From contig NZ_JAFREN010000025.1 of the NCBI RefSeq assembly GCF_017377505.1, forward strand, positions 57,758 to 121,757: a stretch of DNA of 64,000 nt, in the 5' to 3' direction. Both the position numbers and the translations under genes were made by a program. Below are positions 19,814-27,612 of the stretch, one piece after another; the first letter of the stretch is position 1; each line of letters opens with the position of its first letter. The stretch comes from Enterococcus sp. DIV0212c. Its GTDB lineage: Bacteria; Bacillota; Bacilli; Lactobacillales; Enterococcaceae. Below the pieces are notes generated by a model that was given only the letters and a program-made list of their open reading frames with translations, was not told the DNA's origin and searched no databases.

Positions 19814-19940
19814 GACTATATTGTTTCTATTTTTAAGTAAAATAACGAAAGACTTGCTTCAGCATGTTTCTCTGCCTATATTTCAAGGCGAAAATATGCT
19901 AAAATGAGACAGTATGTTTAATGAAAAGAGGTATGTAAAT

Positions 19941-22133
19941 ATGGCAGAAGCTTATAACCAAGAAGTAGTTGATTTACTTCAGAAAGAATTGACAGGATAT
20001 CGTCCAAAACAAATAACAACAGTGCTGACTTTACTGAGTGAAGGAAACACTGTTCCTTTTATTGCCCGTTACCGTAAAGAAATGACAGGCAGTTTAGATG
20101 AAGTACAAATTCGTGAAATCGAAGAACGTTATACTTATTTAGGCAATTTAGAAAAACGTAAAGAAGAAGTTCTACGACTGATCGAAGAACAAGGCAAACT
20201 AACAGAAGAGTTAGCTAAGTCTATTCAAAAAGCGACCAAAATGCAACAAGTGGAAGATTTATATCGTCCTTACAAGCAAAAGCGTCGTACGAAAGCGACC
20301 ATTGCCAAAGAAAAAGGTTTAGAACCTTTAGCTGACTGGTTAATGAGTTTTCCAGCCCAAGCAGATGCGAGCGCAGAAGCCCAAAAATATGTTGATTCAG
20401 AAAAAGAAGTTGAATCCGTTGAAACAGCCTTGCAAGGAGCCCATGAGATCATTGCTGAACGAGTAAGTGATGAACCAAAATTCCGAACATGGATTCGTGA
20501 TTTTACGTTTAAACATGGTCAATATGTCAGCACGGTCAAAGATAAAGAAAAAGATGAAAAGTCTGTTTACGAAATGTATTATGATTTTTCAGAACCTGTT
20601 AGTAAAATGGTTTCACATAGAGTATTGGCAACAAATCGTGGTGAAAAAGAAGATATCTTGAAAGTAGCTATTTTAGTAGATGAGGAAAAAATCAATTCTT
20701 ATTTAGAACGCCAATTGATTGGTACTAACAAACAATCATCAACTGCTAGTTACGTTGAAACGGCCTACTTAGACAGTTACAAACGATTTATAGGTCCTGC
20801 AATCGAACGTGAAATCCGCAATGAATTGACTGAAAAAGCAGATGAACAAGCAATCAATATTTTTGGTGAAAACTTACGTAATTTATTGTTGCAACCACCG
20901 TTGAAAGGTAAAGTTGTTCTAGGCTTTGACCCAGCTTATCGGACAGGATGTAAAATGGCGATCGTAGATGCGACTGGAAAAGTCTTAGCAATCCAAGTGA
21001 TTTATCCTCATAAACCAGCATCAGGAGAAAAACGTGCAGCAGCAGGTCCAGCTTTCAATAAACTGATTGAAAAATATCAAGTTGAAATGGTGGCGATCGG
21101 AAATGGAACAGCCAGCCGTGAATCAGAGCTGTTTGTTGCAGAACAATTAAAACAAATCAAGCGTGATGTTTTTTACGTGATTGTTAATGAAGCAGGTGCT
21201 TCTGTTTATTCTGCGAGTGATGTAGCTCGAACAGAGTTTCCAGACTTGCAAGTTGAAGAAAGAAGTGCGGTCAGTATTGCTCGCCGCTTGCAAGATCCCT
21301 TAGCAGAACTTGTAAAAATCGATCCGAAAGCTGTTGGAGTAGGACAATACCAGCATGATGTTTCACAAAAACGTTTAGCTGAGCAATTAGATTTTGTGGT
21401 CGAAACTGCAGTTAACCAAGTAGGGGTTAATGTAAACACCGCAAGCCCACAATTATTGCAGCATATTTCGGGTTTAAACAAAACAACCGCCCAAAATTTA
21501 ATGGCTTATCGCGACGAAAATGGGGCCTTTACAGCTCGGAATCAAGTCAAAAAAGTCCCTCGTTTAGGTCCAAAGGCTTATGAACAAGCAATCGGATTTT
21601 TGCGAATTCCAAATGGAAAAAATATATTGGATAATACTGGGATTCACCCAGAAAGCTATGATGTTGCCAAAACGATTTTAGAAAAAGCCGATGTTAAATT
21701 AGCAGAGCTTGGAACCTCAGAGGCTGCTCAACGTATCAAAGGCTTGTCTATAAATCAATTAGAGGAAGAATTATCTGTTGGAAGTGAAACACTGAAAGAT
21801 ATTATCCAAGCCTTGGTTCAACCTGGAAGAGATATGCGTGATGAAATGCCTGCACCTCTTTTAAGAAAAGACGTTCTGTCAATGGAAGACCTTAAATCGG
21901 GTATGGAATTACAAGGGACAGTCCGTAATGTGATCGATTTTGGTGCATTTGTTGATATCGGCGTGAAACAAGACGGATTGGTGCACATTTCAAAACTTAG
22001 CACAAAGTTTGTTAAACATCCTACAGATATTGTAGCAGTCGGAGATGTTGTGACAGTTTGGGTAGAAGACGTTGATACAAAGAAAGGGCGCATCAGCTTA
22101 ACGATGTTGCCGCAAGTTGAAAGGAAAGAGTGA
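19941..22133 (+). CDS. tex: RNA-binding transcription accessory protein Tex
   Basis: From the ATG at 19941 this is a 730-residue Tex homologue. It has an N-terminal helical part (FIARYRKEMTGSLDE near 45), a YqgF/RNase-H-like domain (GFDPAYRTGCKMAI near 335), helix-hairpin-helix motifs (VNVNTASPQLLQHISGL near 500 and the KVPRLGPKAYEQ segment) and a C-terminal S1 RNA-binding domain (about 650-722, GTVRNVIDFGAFVDIG). Tex binds nucleic acid and is linked to transcription and to tolerance of stress. The start has AAAAGAGG 8-9 nt upstream. An ATG nine codons earlier lacks a ribosome site. The stop overlaps the next start. Confidence 0.94.
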   Translation: MAEAYNQEVVDLLQKELTGYRPKQITTVLTLLSEGNTVPFIARYRKEMTGSLDEVQIREIEERYTYLGNLEKRKEEVLRLIEEQGKLTEELAKSIQKATKMQQVEDLYRPYKQKRRTKATIAKEKGLEPLADWLMSFPAQADASAEAQKYVDSEKEVESVETALQGAHEIIAERVSDEPKFRTWIRDFTFKHGQYVSTVKDKEKDEKSVYEMYYDFSEPVSKMVSHRVLATNRGEKEDILKVAILVDEEKINSYLERQLIGTNKQSSTASYVETAYLDSYKRFIGPAIEREIRNELTEKADEQAINIFGENLRNLLLQPPLKGKVVLGFDPAYRTGCKMAIVDATGKVLAIQVIYPHKPASGEKRAAAGPAFNKLIEKYQVEMVAIGNGTASRESELFVAEQLKQIKRDVFYVIVNEAGASVYSASDVARTEFPDLQVEERSAVSIARRLQDPLAELVKIDPKAVGVGQYQHDVSQKRLAEQLDFVVETAVNQVGVNVNTASPQLLQHISGLNKTTAQNLMAYRDENGAFTARNQVKKVPRLGPKAYEQAIGFLRIPNGKNILDNTGIHPESYDVAKTILEKADVKLAELGTSEAAQRIKGLSINQLEEELSVGSETLKDIIQALVQPGRDMRDEMPAPLLRKDVLSMEDLKSGMELQGTVRNVIDFGAFVDIGVKQDGLVHISKLSTKFVKHPTDIVAVGDVVTVWVEDVDTKKGRISLTMLPQVERKE

Positions 22134-22636
22134 TTTTGAGCAGTTTTTCTAAAGAAGGAAAACCAGCAAAACAAGAACTAACAAACGATCGATTACAAGA
22201 GTTAGTAGAAGAAATTTCATTTGCCTCTTTTGGGAAAAAGTTTCGCCACAAAGCTTTTTTTAACCGGCGTTTGAGAACAACGGGTGGACGGTATCATTTA
22301 AACTCGCATAATATTGATTTCAATCCGAAGGTGTTTGAGCTGTACGGTGAAACAGAATTGATCAATGTGATCAAGCATGAATTATGCCACTACCATCTAC
22401 ATTTAGAAAATAAAGGCTACCAACATAAAGATGCTGAATTTAAATCGTTATTAAAACAAACGGGAGGCAGCCGCTATGTTCGTCCTTTGGTGGAACAAAA
22501 ACCGCAGTCCTATCATCAATATCAGTGTGAAAAATGCCAGACATTGATTTTACGAAAACGCAGAATCAATACCCAACGCTATGTTTGCGGGAAATGCCGT
22601 GGAAAGCTAGTCGAATTGGATTCGAGTAAGTTGTAA
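22130..22636 (+). CDS. SprT-like zinc metalloprotease family protein
   Basis: This 168-residue SprT-like protein has the zinc site KHELCHYHLH (about 83-92; HExxH type) and two C-terminal zinc-ribbon pairs CEKC and CGKC (about 130-155), the usual SprT arrangement. The eukaryotic relative Spartan cuts DNA-protein crosslinks; the bacterial role is not settled. GTG at 22130 overlaps the tex stop by four bases, typical of coupled translation. A TTG two codons later (22136) has better spacing to AAGGA and could be the true start. Co-transcription with tex suggests a shared role in nucleic-acid maintenance. Confidence 0.85.
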   Translation: MILSSFSKEGKPAKQELTNDRLQELVEEISFASFGKKFRHKAFFNRRLRTTGGRYHLNSHNIDFNPKVFELYGETELINVIKHELCHYHLHLENKGYQHKDAEFKSLLKQTGGSRYVRPLVEQKPQSYHQYQCEKCQTLILRKRRINTQRYVCGKCRGKLVELDSSKL

Positions 22637-22641
22637 TAAAA

Positions 22642-22680
22642 ATAGCCGTCTTTTCTTTTAGGAGAAAAGGCGGTTTTTTC
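22642..22680 (+). terminator. Terminator after the tex/SprT-like operon
   Basis: AGCCGTCTTTTCT pairs, with G-T pairs, to AGAAAAGGCGGT and is followed by six T. Confidence 0.82.
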
Positions 22681-22684
22681 TATG

Positions 22685-22800
22685 TGGGTGGGAGCAGAAG
22701 CAATCCCTTCGGAAATAAGTTGACATTCACAAAAATCTAAAGAGCAATTTTCGTGAATTCCTTCTTATTTCTCGGGATTAAACACTTCTGTCCCAACCTC
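22685..22800. repeat. Long imperfect inverted repeat (116 nt)
   Basis: Three nested arm pairs can be aligned end to end. GTGGGAGCAGAAG pairs with CTTCTGTCCCAAC. AATCCCTTCGGAAATAAG pairs with CTTATTTCTCGGGATT. TTCACAAAAAT pairs with ATTTTCGTGAA. The unit folds into one long hairpin, has no coding potential and lies after the SprT-like gene's terminator. Its outer arm resembles hairpins at 15985-16050 and 57563-57718, so it looks like a member of a dispersed intergenic element family. Confidence 0.7.
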
Positions 22801-22835
22801 ATTTTATGGGATGATTTTAGAAGTATAAGGAAACA

Positions 22836-22864
22836 TTGACAAAACTAAGACCATATTTTATCAT
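22836..22864 (+). promoter_or_regulatory. Promoter of the tRNA-Leu gene
   Basis: TTGACA (22836-22841), a 17-nt spacer and TATCAT (22859-22864), about 74 nt before the tRNA. Confidence 0.6.
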
Positions 22865-22937
22865 TGATTTAGATAGTGAGTACAAATCATTTTTTATCAC
22901 TATTTAAATGATCAGATACGTTGCTGTCATATAAAAA

Positions 22938-23020
22938 GCGGTCATGGCGGAATGGCAGACGCGCCAGCTTGAGGGGCTGGTGGGGGCAACCCCGTGGAAG
23001 TTCGAGTCTTCTTGGCCGCA
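22938..23020 (+). tRNA. tRNA-Leu (anticodon GAG)
   Basis: An 83-nt class II tRNA. The acceptor stem GCGGTCA pairs with TGGCCGC, discriminator A. The anticodon arm is CCAGC-TTGAGGG-GCTGG with anticodon GAG, which reads CUC/CUU. The variable arm TGGGGGCAACCCCG is long, and the T arm carries GTTCGAGTC. The CCA end is not encoded. It is a single gene with its own promoter and terminator. Confidence 0.96.
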
Positions 23021-23026
23021 TAGTTC

Positions 23027-23066
23027 AACCCTAAACCTAATATCTAAAGGTTTAGGGTTATTTTTA
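23027..23066 (+). terminator. Terminator after tRNA-Leu
   Basis: AACCCTAAACCT pairs with AGGTTTAGGGTT around a 9-nt loop and is followed by ATTTTTA. Confidence 0.88.
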
Positions 23067-23153
23067 TTAAAAAATAGTATGCATTTCAGATACGCTTTTT
23101 CTTTACATCTTATATAATGAAAAGAAAGACGAAGACAAAATGGAGTGATACAG

Positions 23154-24812
23154 ATGACAATCAAGCGAACGTGGTGGAAAGAAGCAGTTGGCTATCAGAT
23201 TTATCCAAGCAGTTTTAAGGATACAAATGATGACGGCATCGGTGATTTAAATGGTATTCGTTCAAAATTAGACTATCTCAAAGATTTAGGGATTAGTTTT
23301 ATCTGGATCACACCGATTTATGAATCTCCTAATGTAGATAATGGCTATGATATCAGCGATTATCAAAAAATCCTGCGCACATACGGTACAATGGAAGAAT
23401 TTGACTTGCTATTGAAAGAAGCACATGAGCTTGGGATCAAGGTTATCATGGACTTGGTGATCAATCATACCTCTAACCAACATTCGTGGTTTGTAGAGTC
23501 CAGATCATCTGTCAAAGATGATTACAGAGACTATTACATTTGGGCTGACGGAAAAATCGATGGTCCGCCGAATGACTGGGTTTCGATATTTGGCGGTTCT
23601 GCATGGGAATATGATGAAACGACCAATCAATACTATCTCCATGTATTTGCTAAAGAACAACCTGATTTGAATTGGGAAAACCCCCGCGTAAAAAGAGAGT
23701 TATTTTCAATGATTGATTGGTGGTTGGACAAAGGAATCGATGGATTTCGTGTTGACGCAATCTCTCATATTAAAAAAGCGCCCTTGGAAACCACTTCAAC
23801 GAATGATCCATTTGATTCATTTAAAAATGTCCCAGGAATTGAAACTCATTTAGAAGAATTGCGGGACATTTTTAAAAAGCGGGATATTTTGACTGTCGGT
23901 GAGGCCAACGGAGTTAGTGCTCAACAAGCCCATCAATGGGTAGGCGAAAACGAAGGCTACTTCAATATGTTATTTGAATTTGATCATATTTCTCTTTGGA
24001 ACAAAGAAGAGCAAGAGACATTAGACGTCATTCATTTTAAACACGCAATCACGGCGTGGCAAGAAGCGTTAGCAGATGGAAAAGGGTGGAACGCATTATA
24101 CATGGAAAATCATGATATTCCTCGTTCTGTCTCAAGTTTTGGTAGTGAAGAAACTGTCTTTTGGCAAGCATCAGCTAAAGCATTGGCCTTAACATTTTTA
24201 TTGCTGCAAGGAACGCCTTTTATCTATCAAGGACAAGAAATCGGGATGACGAATATGCCGTTTGCTTCGATCGATGATATTGATGCAGTGGATACTAAAA
24301 ATTTTTATCATGAAATGATTCATGCAGGCGTTGAGCCAACGAAAGCAATGAGTGTGATTCGCAGAACTGCAAGAGACAATTCAAGAACACCGATGCAATG
24401 GACAGCAGAAGAATATGCAGGATTTTCAAAAAGAGAACCATGGATGGTCATAAACCCTAACAAGCAGGAAATCAATGTTTTGGATGAAAAAATTGATCCA
24501 GATTCTGTTTTGAATTTTTATAAAGAAGTCATTCGTTTAAGAAGTCAAAATGGCGCATTGATTTATGGTAGCTATAAACTTTATTTGCCGGAACATCCTC
24601 AATTATTTGTTTATGGCCGACGTTTGGGCAAAGAGCGGTTTGTAGTTATCATCAACTTATCTAAAGAATTTGCTTCTGCTGATTTACCTGAAAATGTTTA
24701 TATCGAAGATTGGGATCTACAAATTTGTAATCTTGGTCGTCACGCCATTCACCAACACACGATTTTTGCTCCTTATGAAGCGAGAGTATATAAGCATAGA
24801 ACGGCTGAATAA
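23154..24812 (+). CDS. GH13 alpha-glucosidase (oligo-1,6-glucosidase type)
   Basis: This 552-residue intracellular glycosidase of family GH13 (subfamily 31 type) has the start WWKEAVGYQIYPSSF and the calcium-loop-like DTNDDGIGDLNGI. Region I is DLVINHTSNQHSWF. Nucleophile Asp lies in GIDGFRVDAI (about 196-205), acid/base Glu in LTVGEANG (near 250) and the third Asp in ENHDIPR (near 323). It should release glucose from isomaltose or dextrin ends. Trehalose-6-phosphate hydrolase is a close alternative, but no PTS gene lies beside it. ATG 23154 has GGAGTGA 6 nt upstream; the GTG three codons earlier lies inside that site. Confidence 0.88.
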   Translation: MTIKRTWWKEAVGYQIYPSSFKDTNDDGIGDLNGIRSKLDYLKDLGISFIWITPIYESPNVDNGYDISDYQKILRTYGTMEEFDLLLKEAHELGIKVIMDLVINHTSNQHSWFVESRSSVKDDYRDYYIWADGKIDGPPNDWVSIFGGSAWEYDETTNQYYLHVFAKEQPDLNWENPRVKRELFSMIDWWLDKGIDGFRVDAISHIKKAPLETTSTNDPFDSFKNVPGIETHLEELRDIFKKRDILTVGEANGVSAQQAHQWVGENEGYFNMLFEFDHISLWNKEEQETLDVIHFKHAITAWQEALADGKGWNALYMENHDIPRSVSSFGSEETVFWQASAKALALTFLLLQGTPFIYQGQEIGMTNMPFASIDDIDAVDTKNFYHEMIHAGVEPTKAMSVIRRTARDNSRTPMQWTAEEYAGFSKREPWMVINPNKQEINVLDEKIDPDSVLNFYKEVIRLRSQNGALIYGSYKLYLPEHPQLFVYGRRLGKERFVVIINLSKEFASADLPENVYIEDWDLQICNLGRHAIHQHTIFAPYEARVYKHRTAE

Positions 24813-24854
24813 CGAAGAGTGGAAGTAGCTATCGCTATGTAGTTTGGTCGTATT

Positions 24855-24899
24855 GAGGATGTGAAACAAAAGGGATTTCTACTTTTGTTTCACATCCTC
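24855..24899. terminator. 18-bp perfect hairpin after the GH13 gene
   Basis: GAGGATGTGAAACAAAAG pairs perfectly with its complement around a 9-nt loop. No T-run follows on the plus strand, because the next bases are TAAAAAAAA, so termination would be atypical. The arm belongs to the GAAACAAAA hairpin family of this window. Confidence 0.6.
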
Positions 24900-25018
24900 T
24901 AAAAAAAAGTAGTAAAATGCAAGACAAAAATTTTTAGAAAATTTCCAATTTTTTATTGCTTTTTTTTTCTATGTGGCGTAACTTTAAAGATATAAATTTT
25001 GAAAATGAGGGATACAGT

Positions 25019-26236
25019 ATGAGAAATTTTGATAAATCCAACAAACTTGATGGTGTAAGTTACGATGTACGCGGTCCGGTTTTAGAAGAAGCTGACAGAA
25101 TGCAAGAAGAAGGCATTCGTATTTTGAAACTTAATACTGGAAATCCCGCTCCATTTGGTTTTGATGCACCAAATGAAGTCGTTCGTGATATGATCATGAA
25201 TGTACGCAATTCAGAGGGGTACTCTGATTCAAAAGGTATTTTTTCAGCCCGTAAAGCAATTGAGCAATATTGTCAGGTAAAAGGGTTTCCTAACGTGACG
25301 ATCAATGATATTTATACAGGTAATGGCGTTAGTGAATTGATTACGATGTGTATGCAAGGTTTACTGAATAATGGCGATGAAGTCTTAGTTCCAATGCCAG
25401 ATTATCCATTGTGGACAGCTTCAGTGTCATTGGCAGGCGGAAATCCAGTTCATTATATTTGTGACGAACAAGCAGAATGGAATCCAGATATTGATGATAT
25501 CAAAGCTAAAGTAACGTCAAACACAAAAGCAATCGTATTGATCAATCCAAATAATCCAACAGGTGCTTTGTACCCTAAAGAAATTTTGGAGCAGATCGTC
25601 GAGATCGCTAGACAAAATGATTTGATCATTTTCTCAGATGAAATTTATGATCGCTTAGTGATGGATGGGTTAACTCATATTCCAATTGCTACCTTAGCAC
25701 CGGATTTATTTGTTGTAACCTTAAATGGTCTATCTAAATCTCATCGAGTAGCAGGTTTCCGTTGTGGCTGGATGGTACTTAGCGGAAATAAAAAGCATGT
25801 AAAAGGCTATATTGAAGGCTTGAATATGTTGGCTTCAATGCGATTGTGTTCTAATGTATTGTCGCAGCAAATTATTCAAACTGCTTTAGGCGGTTACCAA
25901 AGTGTGGATGACTTATTATTGCCAGGCGGAAGAGTTTATGAACAAAGGGAATATATCTACAATGCAATCAATGACATACCCGGACTTTCAGCAGTGAAAC
26001 CAAAAGCTGCATTTTATATATTTCCTAAAATCGATAGTGCACGATTCAATATTTATGATGATGAAAAGTTTGTTCTTGATTTTCTGCATGAACATCATAT
26101 TTTACTAGTTCATGGCGGTGGATTTAACTGGACACAACCGGATCATTTTAGAATCGTCTACCTTCCCAAAATGGAGGATTTGAAATTTACAACAGAAAAA
26201 ATGCGTGAATTTTTAAGTACGTATAAGCAAAAATAA
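25019..26236 (+). CDS. Class I aminotransferase, alanine transaminase-like
   Basis: This 405-residue PLP enzyme of fold type I closely resembles AlaT-type aminotransferases in length and motifs. LNTGNPAPFGF lies near 32-42, NPNNPTGALY near 178, SDEIYDRLVMDG near 205, and the PLP lysine is in NGLSKSHRVAGFRCGW (near 235-250). It should exchange amino groups between alanine or another small amino acid and 2-oxoglutarate. ATG 25019 follows GAGGGA at good spacing. The longest frame begins 21 codons earlier in T-rich non-coding sequence without a ribosome site. Confidence 0.88.
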   Translation: MRNFDKSNKLDGVSYDVRGPVLEEADRMQEEGIRILKLNTGNPAPFGFDAPNEVVRDMIMNVRNSEGYSDSKGIFSARKAIEQYCQVKGFPNVTINDIYTGNGVSELITMCMQGLLNNGDEVLVPMPDYPLWTASVSLAGGNPVHYICDEQAEWNPDIDDIKAKVTSNTKAIVLINPNNPTGALYPKEILEQIVEIARQNDLIIFSDEIYDRLVMDGLTHIPIATLAPDLFVVTLNGLSKSHRVAGFRCGWMVLSGNKKHVKGYIEGLNMLASMRLCSNVLSQQIIQTALGGYQSVDDLLLPGGRVYEQREYIYNAINDIPGLSAVKPKAAFYIFPKIDSARFNIYDDEKFVLDFLHEHHILLVHGGGFNWTQPDHFRIVYLPKMEDLKFTTEKMREFLSTYKQK

Positions 26237-26253
26237 AAAGCGCAAAGAAAAAA

Positions 26254-26294
26254 AGTGACTCAAAACTAAAAAAGTTTTGAGTCACTCTCGTTTT
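26254..26294. terminator. Bidirectional terminator
   Basis: AGTGACTCAAAAC pairs with GTTTTGAGTCACT, with A-run before and CTCGTTTT after. It lies between convergent genes and can end both transcripts. Confidence 0.83.
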
Positions 26295-26313
26295 AAGAAA
26301 GTAAACTACGAAA

Positions 26314-26490
26314 TTATTCTGTAGATTGACAATCTTTTTTACTAATTACCATACGATTTGTATATTTTTCTTCCATATCCGGACTTGGGTCCGAAACAAC
26401 AACCAAATAAGCATTTTCATATTCTTTTTCGACATAGCCCATATAATGATTCTTTTCCCAGCTAAAGCTAATTCGTTTCTCCTGTACCAT
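26314..26490 (-). CDS. Small KOW-like protein (DUF2187-like)
   Basis: This 58-residue protein has the pattern of small beta-barrel DUF2187/KOW-like proteins: ISFSWEKNHYMGYVEKEYENAYLVVV, then NRMVISKKDC near the C-terminus. The similarity is judged by eye and is weak. ATG 26490 has AAGGAG 8 nt upstream; a GTG three codons earlier is less well placed. It diverges from the XRE-TPR regulator, and the dyads at 26558-26609 lie between them, so it may be one of the regulator's targets. Function unknown. Confidence 0.65.
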   Translation of the reverse strand: MVQEKRISFSWEKNHYMGYVEKEYENAYLVVVSDPSPDMEEKYTNRMVISKKDCQSTE

Positions 26491-26557
26491 GAATAACACT
26501 CCTTATTTGCAAGTAAAATTATTTTAAATCGTCTCGGTCTAGTGTTAGGTAATGTTC

Positions 26558-26609
26558 TTGCAGTATATTATGCATTAAAGTACAATAAATGCATAATGCG
26601 AATTCGCAT
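26558..26609. promoter_or_regulatory. Promoter with nested dyads, XRE-TPR regulator
   Basis: The plus-strand promoter is TTGCAG (26558-26563), a 17-nt spacer and TACAAT (26581-26586). A 10-bp inverted repeat, ATTATGCATT (26567-26576) and AATGCATAAT (26588-26597), brackets the -10 box. It is followed directly by the 14-bp perfect palindrome ATGCGAATTCGCAT (26596-26609). The arrangement looks like an autoregulatory operator that may also control the divergent small gene. Confidence 0.6.
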
Positions 26610-26681
26610 ATTTTTAGTTTCTTTAATAAATAAGTTTTTTTAACCAGTATAGATGATCGAAATTGAATTAGGAGTGAAGCC

Positions 26682-27509
26682 ATGGATTCTTTTGGAGCAG
26701 TTATTAAAGAAATTCGCAAGAATAGAAAATTAACACAAAAAATGTTATCAGAAGATATTTGCTCACAAAGTGTGTTGAGCAGGATTGAAAATAATGAAGA
26801 ACTGCCGAATGTGGTAGTGATGCAGCAAATTTGCCAGCGTTTAGGTGTGACAATGGATCAGATTATGCAGTTTAAATCAGAAGAAGTTCGTTTGATTACA
26901 CAAATATTTGAAAAAATAGCAGATTATTTTCGACATAAAAAGTACGAAAAAATAATGAACTATATGAAAGATACGCAAATTGAAGAGCGATTACATTTAG
27001 ATACGGATTGGCAACGCTATTATTATTATTTAGGTAGTTGTAAATTTTATCTTTGTAATGATTATGAACAGGCAATACTTGATTTGAAGAAAGGACTTTC
27101 ATTTACTTATCAAGCAAATAAAGTGAATTTATCAGATTTTGAAATCCAAGTAATCAGTTGTATAGGCAGTACCTATAGCAGCATTGGAAAAGTTACTGAA
27201 GCTGAAAAATACTTGAAATTGAGTATTCATTATTTTCATAAATTGCCAAATGAACGAGTGACTGCGGAACTAACAAAGATATTTTATAATTACTCGAAAT
27301 TTTTAACAGATCAAAAACGTTTGGAAGAAGCGCAAATATATATCGATCAAGGGATCGTTTGGTCTAGGCATAGAAATAGTTACTATTTTCTAAGTGAGTT
27401 ATTCCAGCTTAAAAGCCAATTAATGGCTGTGAAAGGACTGCTTGATAAAGCCGATGAATATCAGGTTTTATCTGAACAAATCTGTCGTATTGAAACAATT
27501 AAAATCTAA
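26682..27509 (+). CDS. XRE-TPR transcriptional regulator (RRNPP-like)
   Basis: This 275-residue protein has an N-terminal XRE helix-turn-helix (about 6-60; LTQKMLSEDICSQSVLSRIE) and a long helical region (about 75-270) with tetratricopeptide-like repeats, for example YLGSCKFYLCNDYEQAILDL and the EAEKYLKLSIHYF segment. This architecture is that of PlcR/Rgg/PrgX (RRNPP) regulators, which bind short exported peptides. No gene for a small secreted peptide is visible on either side, so its signal may come from elsewhere or be absent. GGAGTG precedes the ATG. Its own promoter carries strong dyads. Confidence 0.83.
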   Translation: MDSFGAVIKEIRKNRKLTQKMLSEDICSQSVLSRIENNEELPNVVVMQQICQRLGVTMDQIMQFKSEEVRLITQIFEKIADYFRHKKYEKIMNYMKDTQIEERLHLDTDWQRYYYYLGSCKFYLCNDYEQAILDLKKGLSFTYQANKVNLSDFEIQVISCIGSTYSSIGKVTEAEKYLKLSIHYFHKLPNERVTAELTKIFYNYSKFLTDQKRLEEAQIYIDQGIVWSRHRNSYYFLSELFQLKSQLMAVKGLLDKADEYQVLSEQICRIETIKI

Positions 27510-27533
27510 CGAAATTTAAGTAAATTTTTTTCG

Positions 27534-27550
27534 AAAAGGTCTACACCATT
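27534..27550. promoter_or_regulatory. NagR (GntR-type) operator upstream of nagA
   Basis: AAAAGGTCTACACCATT, read on the other strand as AATGGTGTAGACCTTTT, closely fits the NagR/YvoA dre consensus ATTGGTNTAGACCAAT. It abuts the -35 box of the nagA promoter. Confidence 0.7.
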
Positions 27551-27551
27551 C

Positions 27552-27580
27552 TTGACTTTGCCTGATTTTAAGAGTACGTT
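27552..27580 (+). promoter_or_regulatory. nagA promoter
   Basis: TTGACT (27552-27557), 17 nt and TACGTT (27575-27580). The first half is strong and the -10 is poor, as expected for a regulated promoter. Confidence 0.5.
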
Positions 27581-27612
27581 TAAAGTAGAAAATTAAAGAA
27601 AGAAGGATGAAG

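Noticed and set aside
26500-27612. Peptide pheromone gene for the RRNPP-like regulator
   Set aside because: No short frame with a signal-type hydrophobic core and ribosome site was found beside the regulator.
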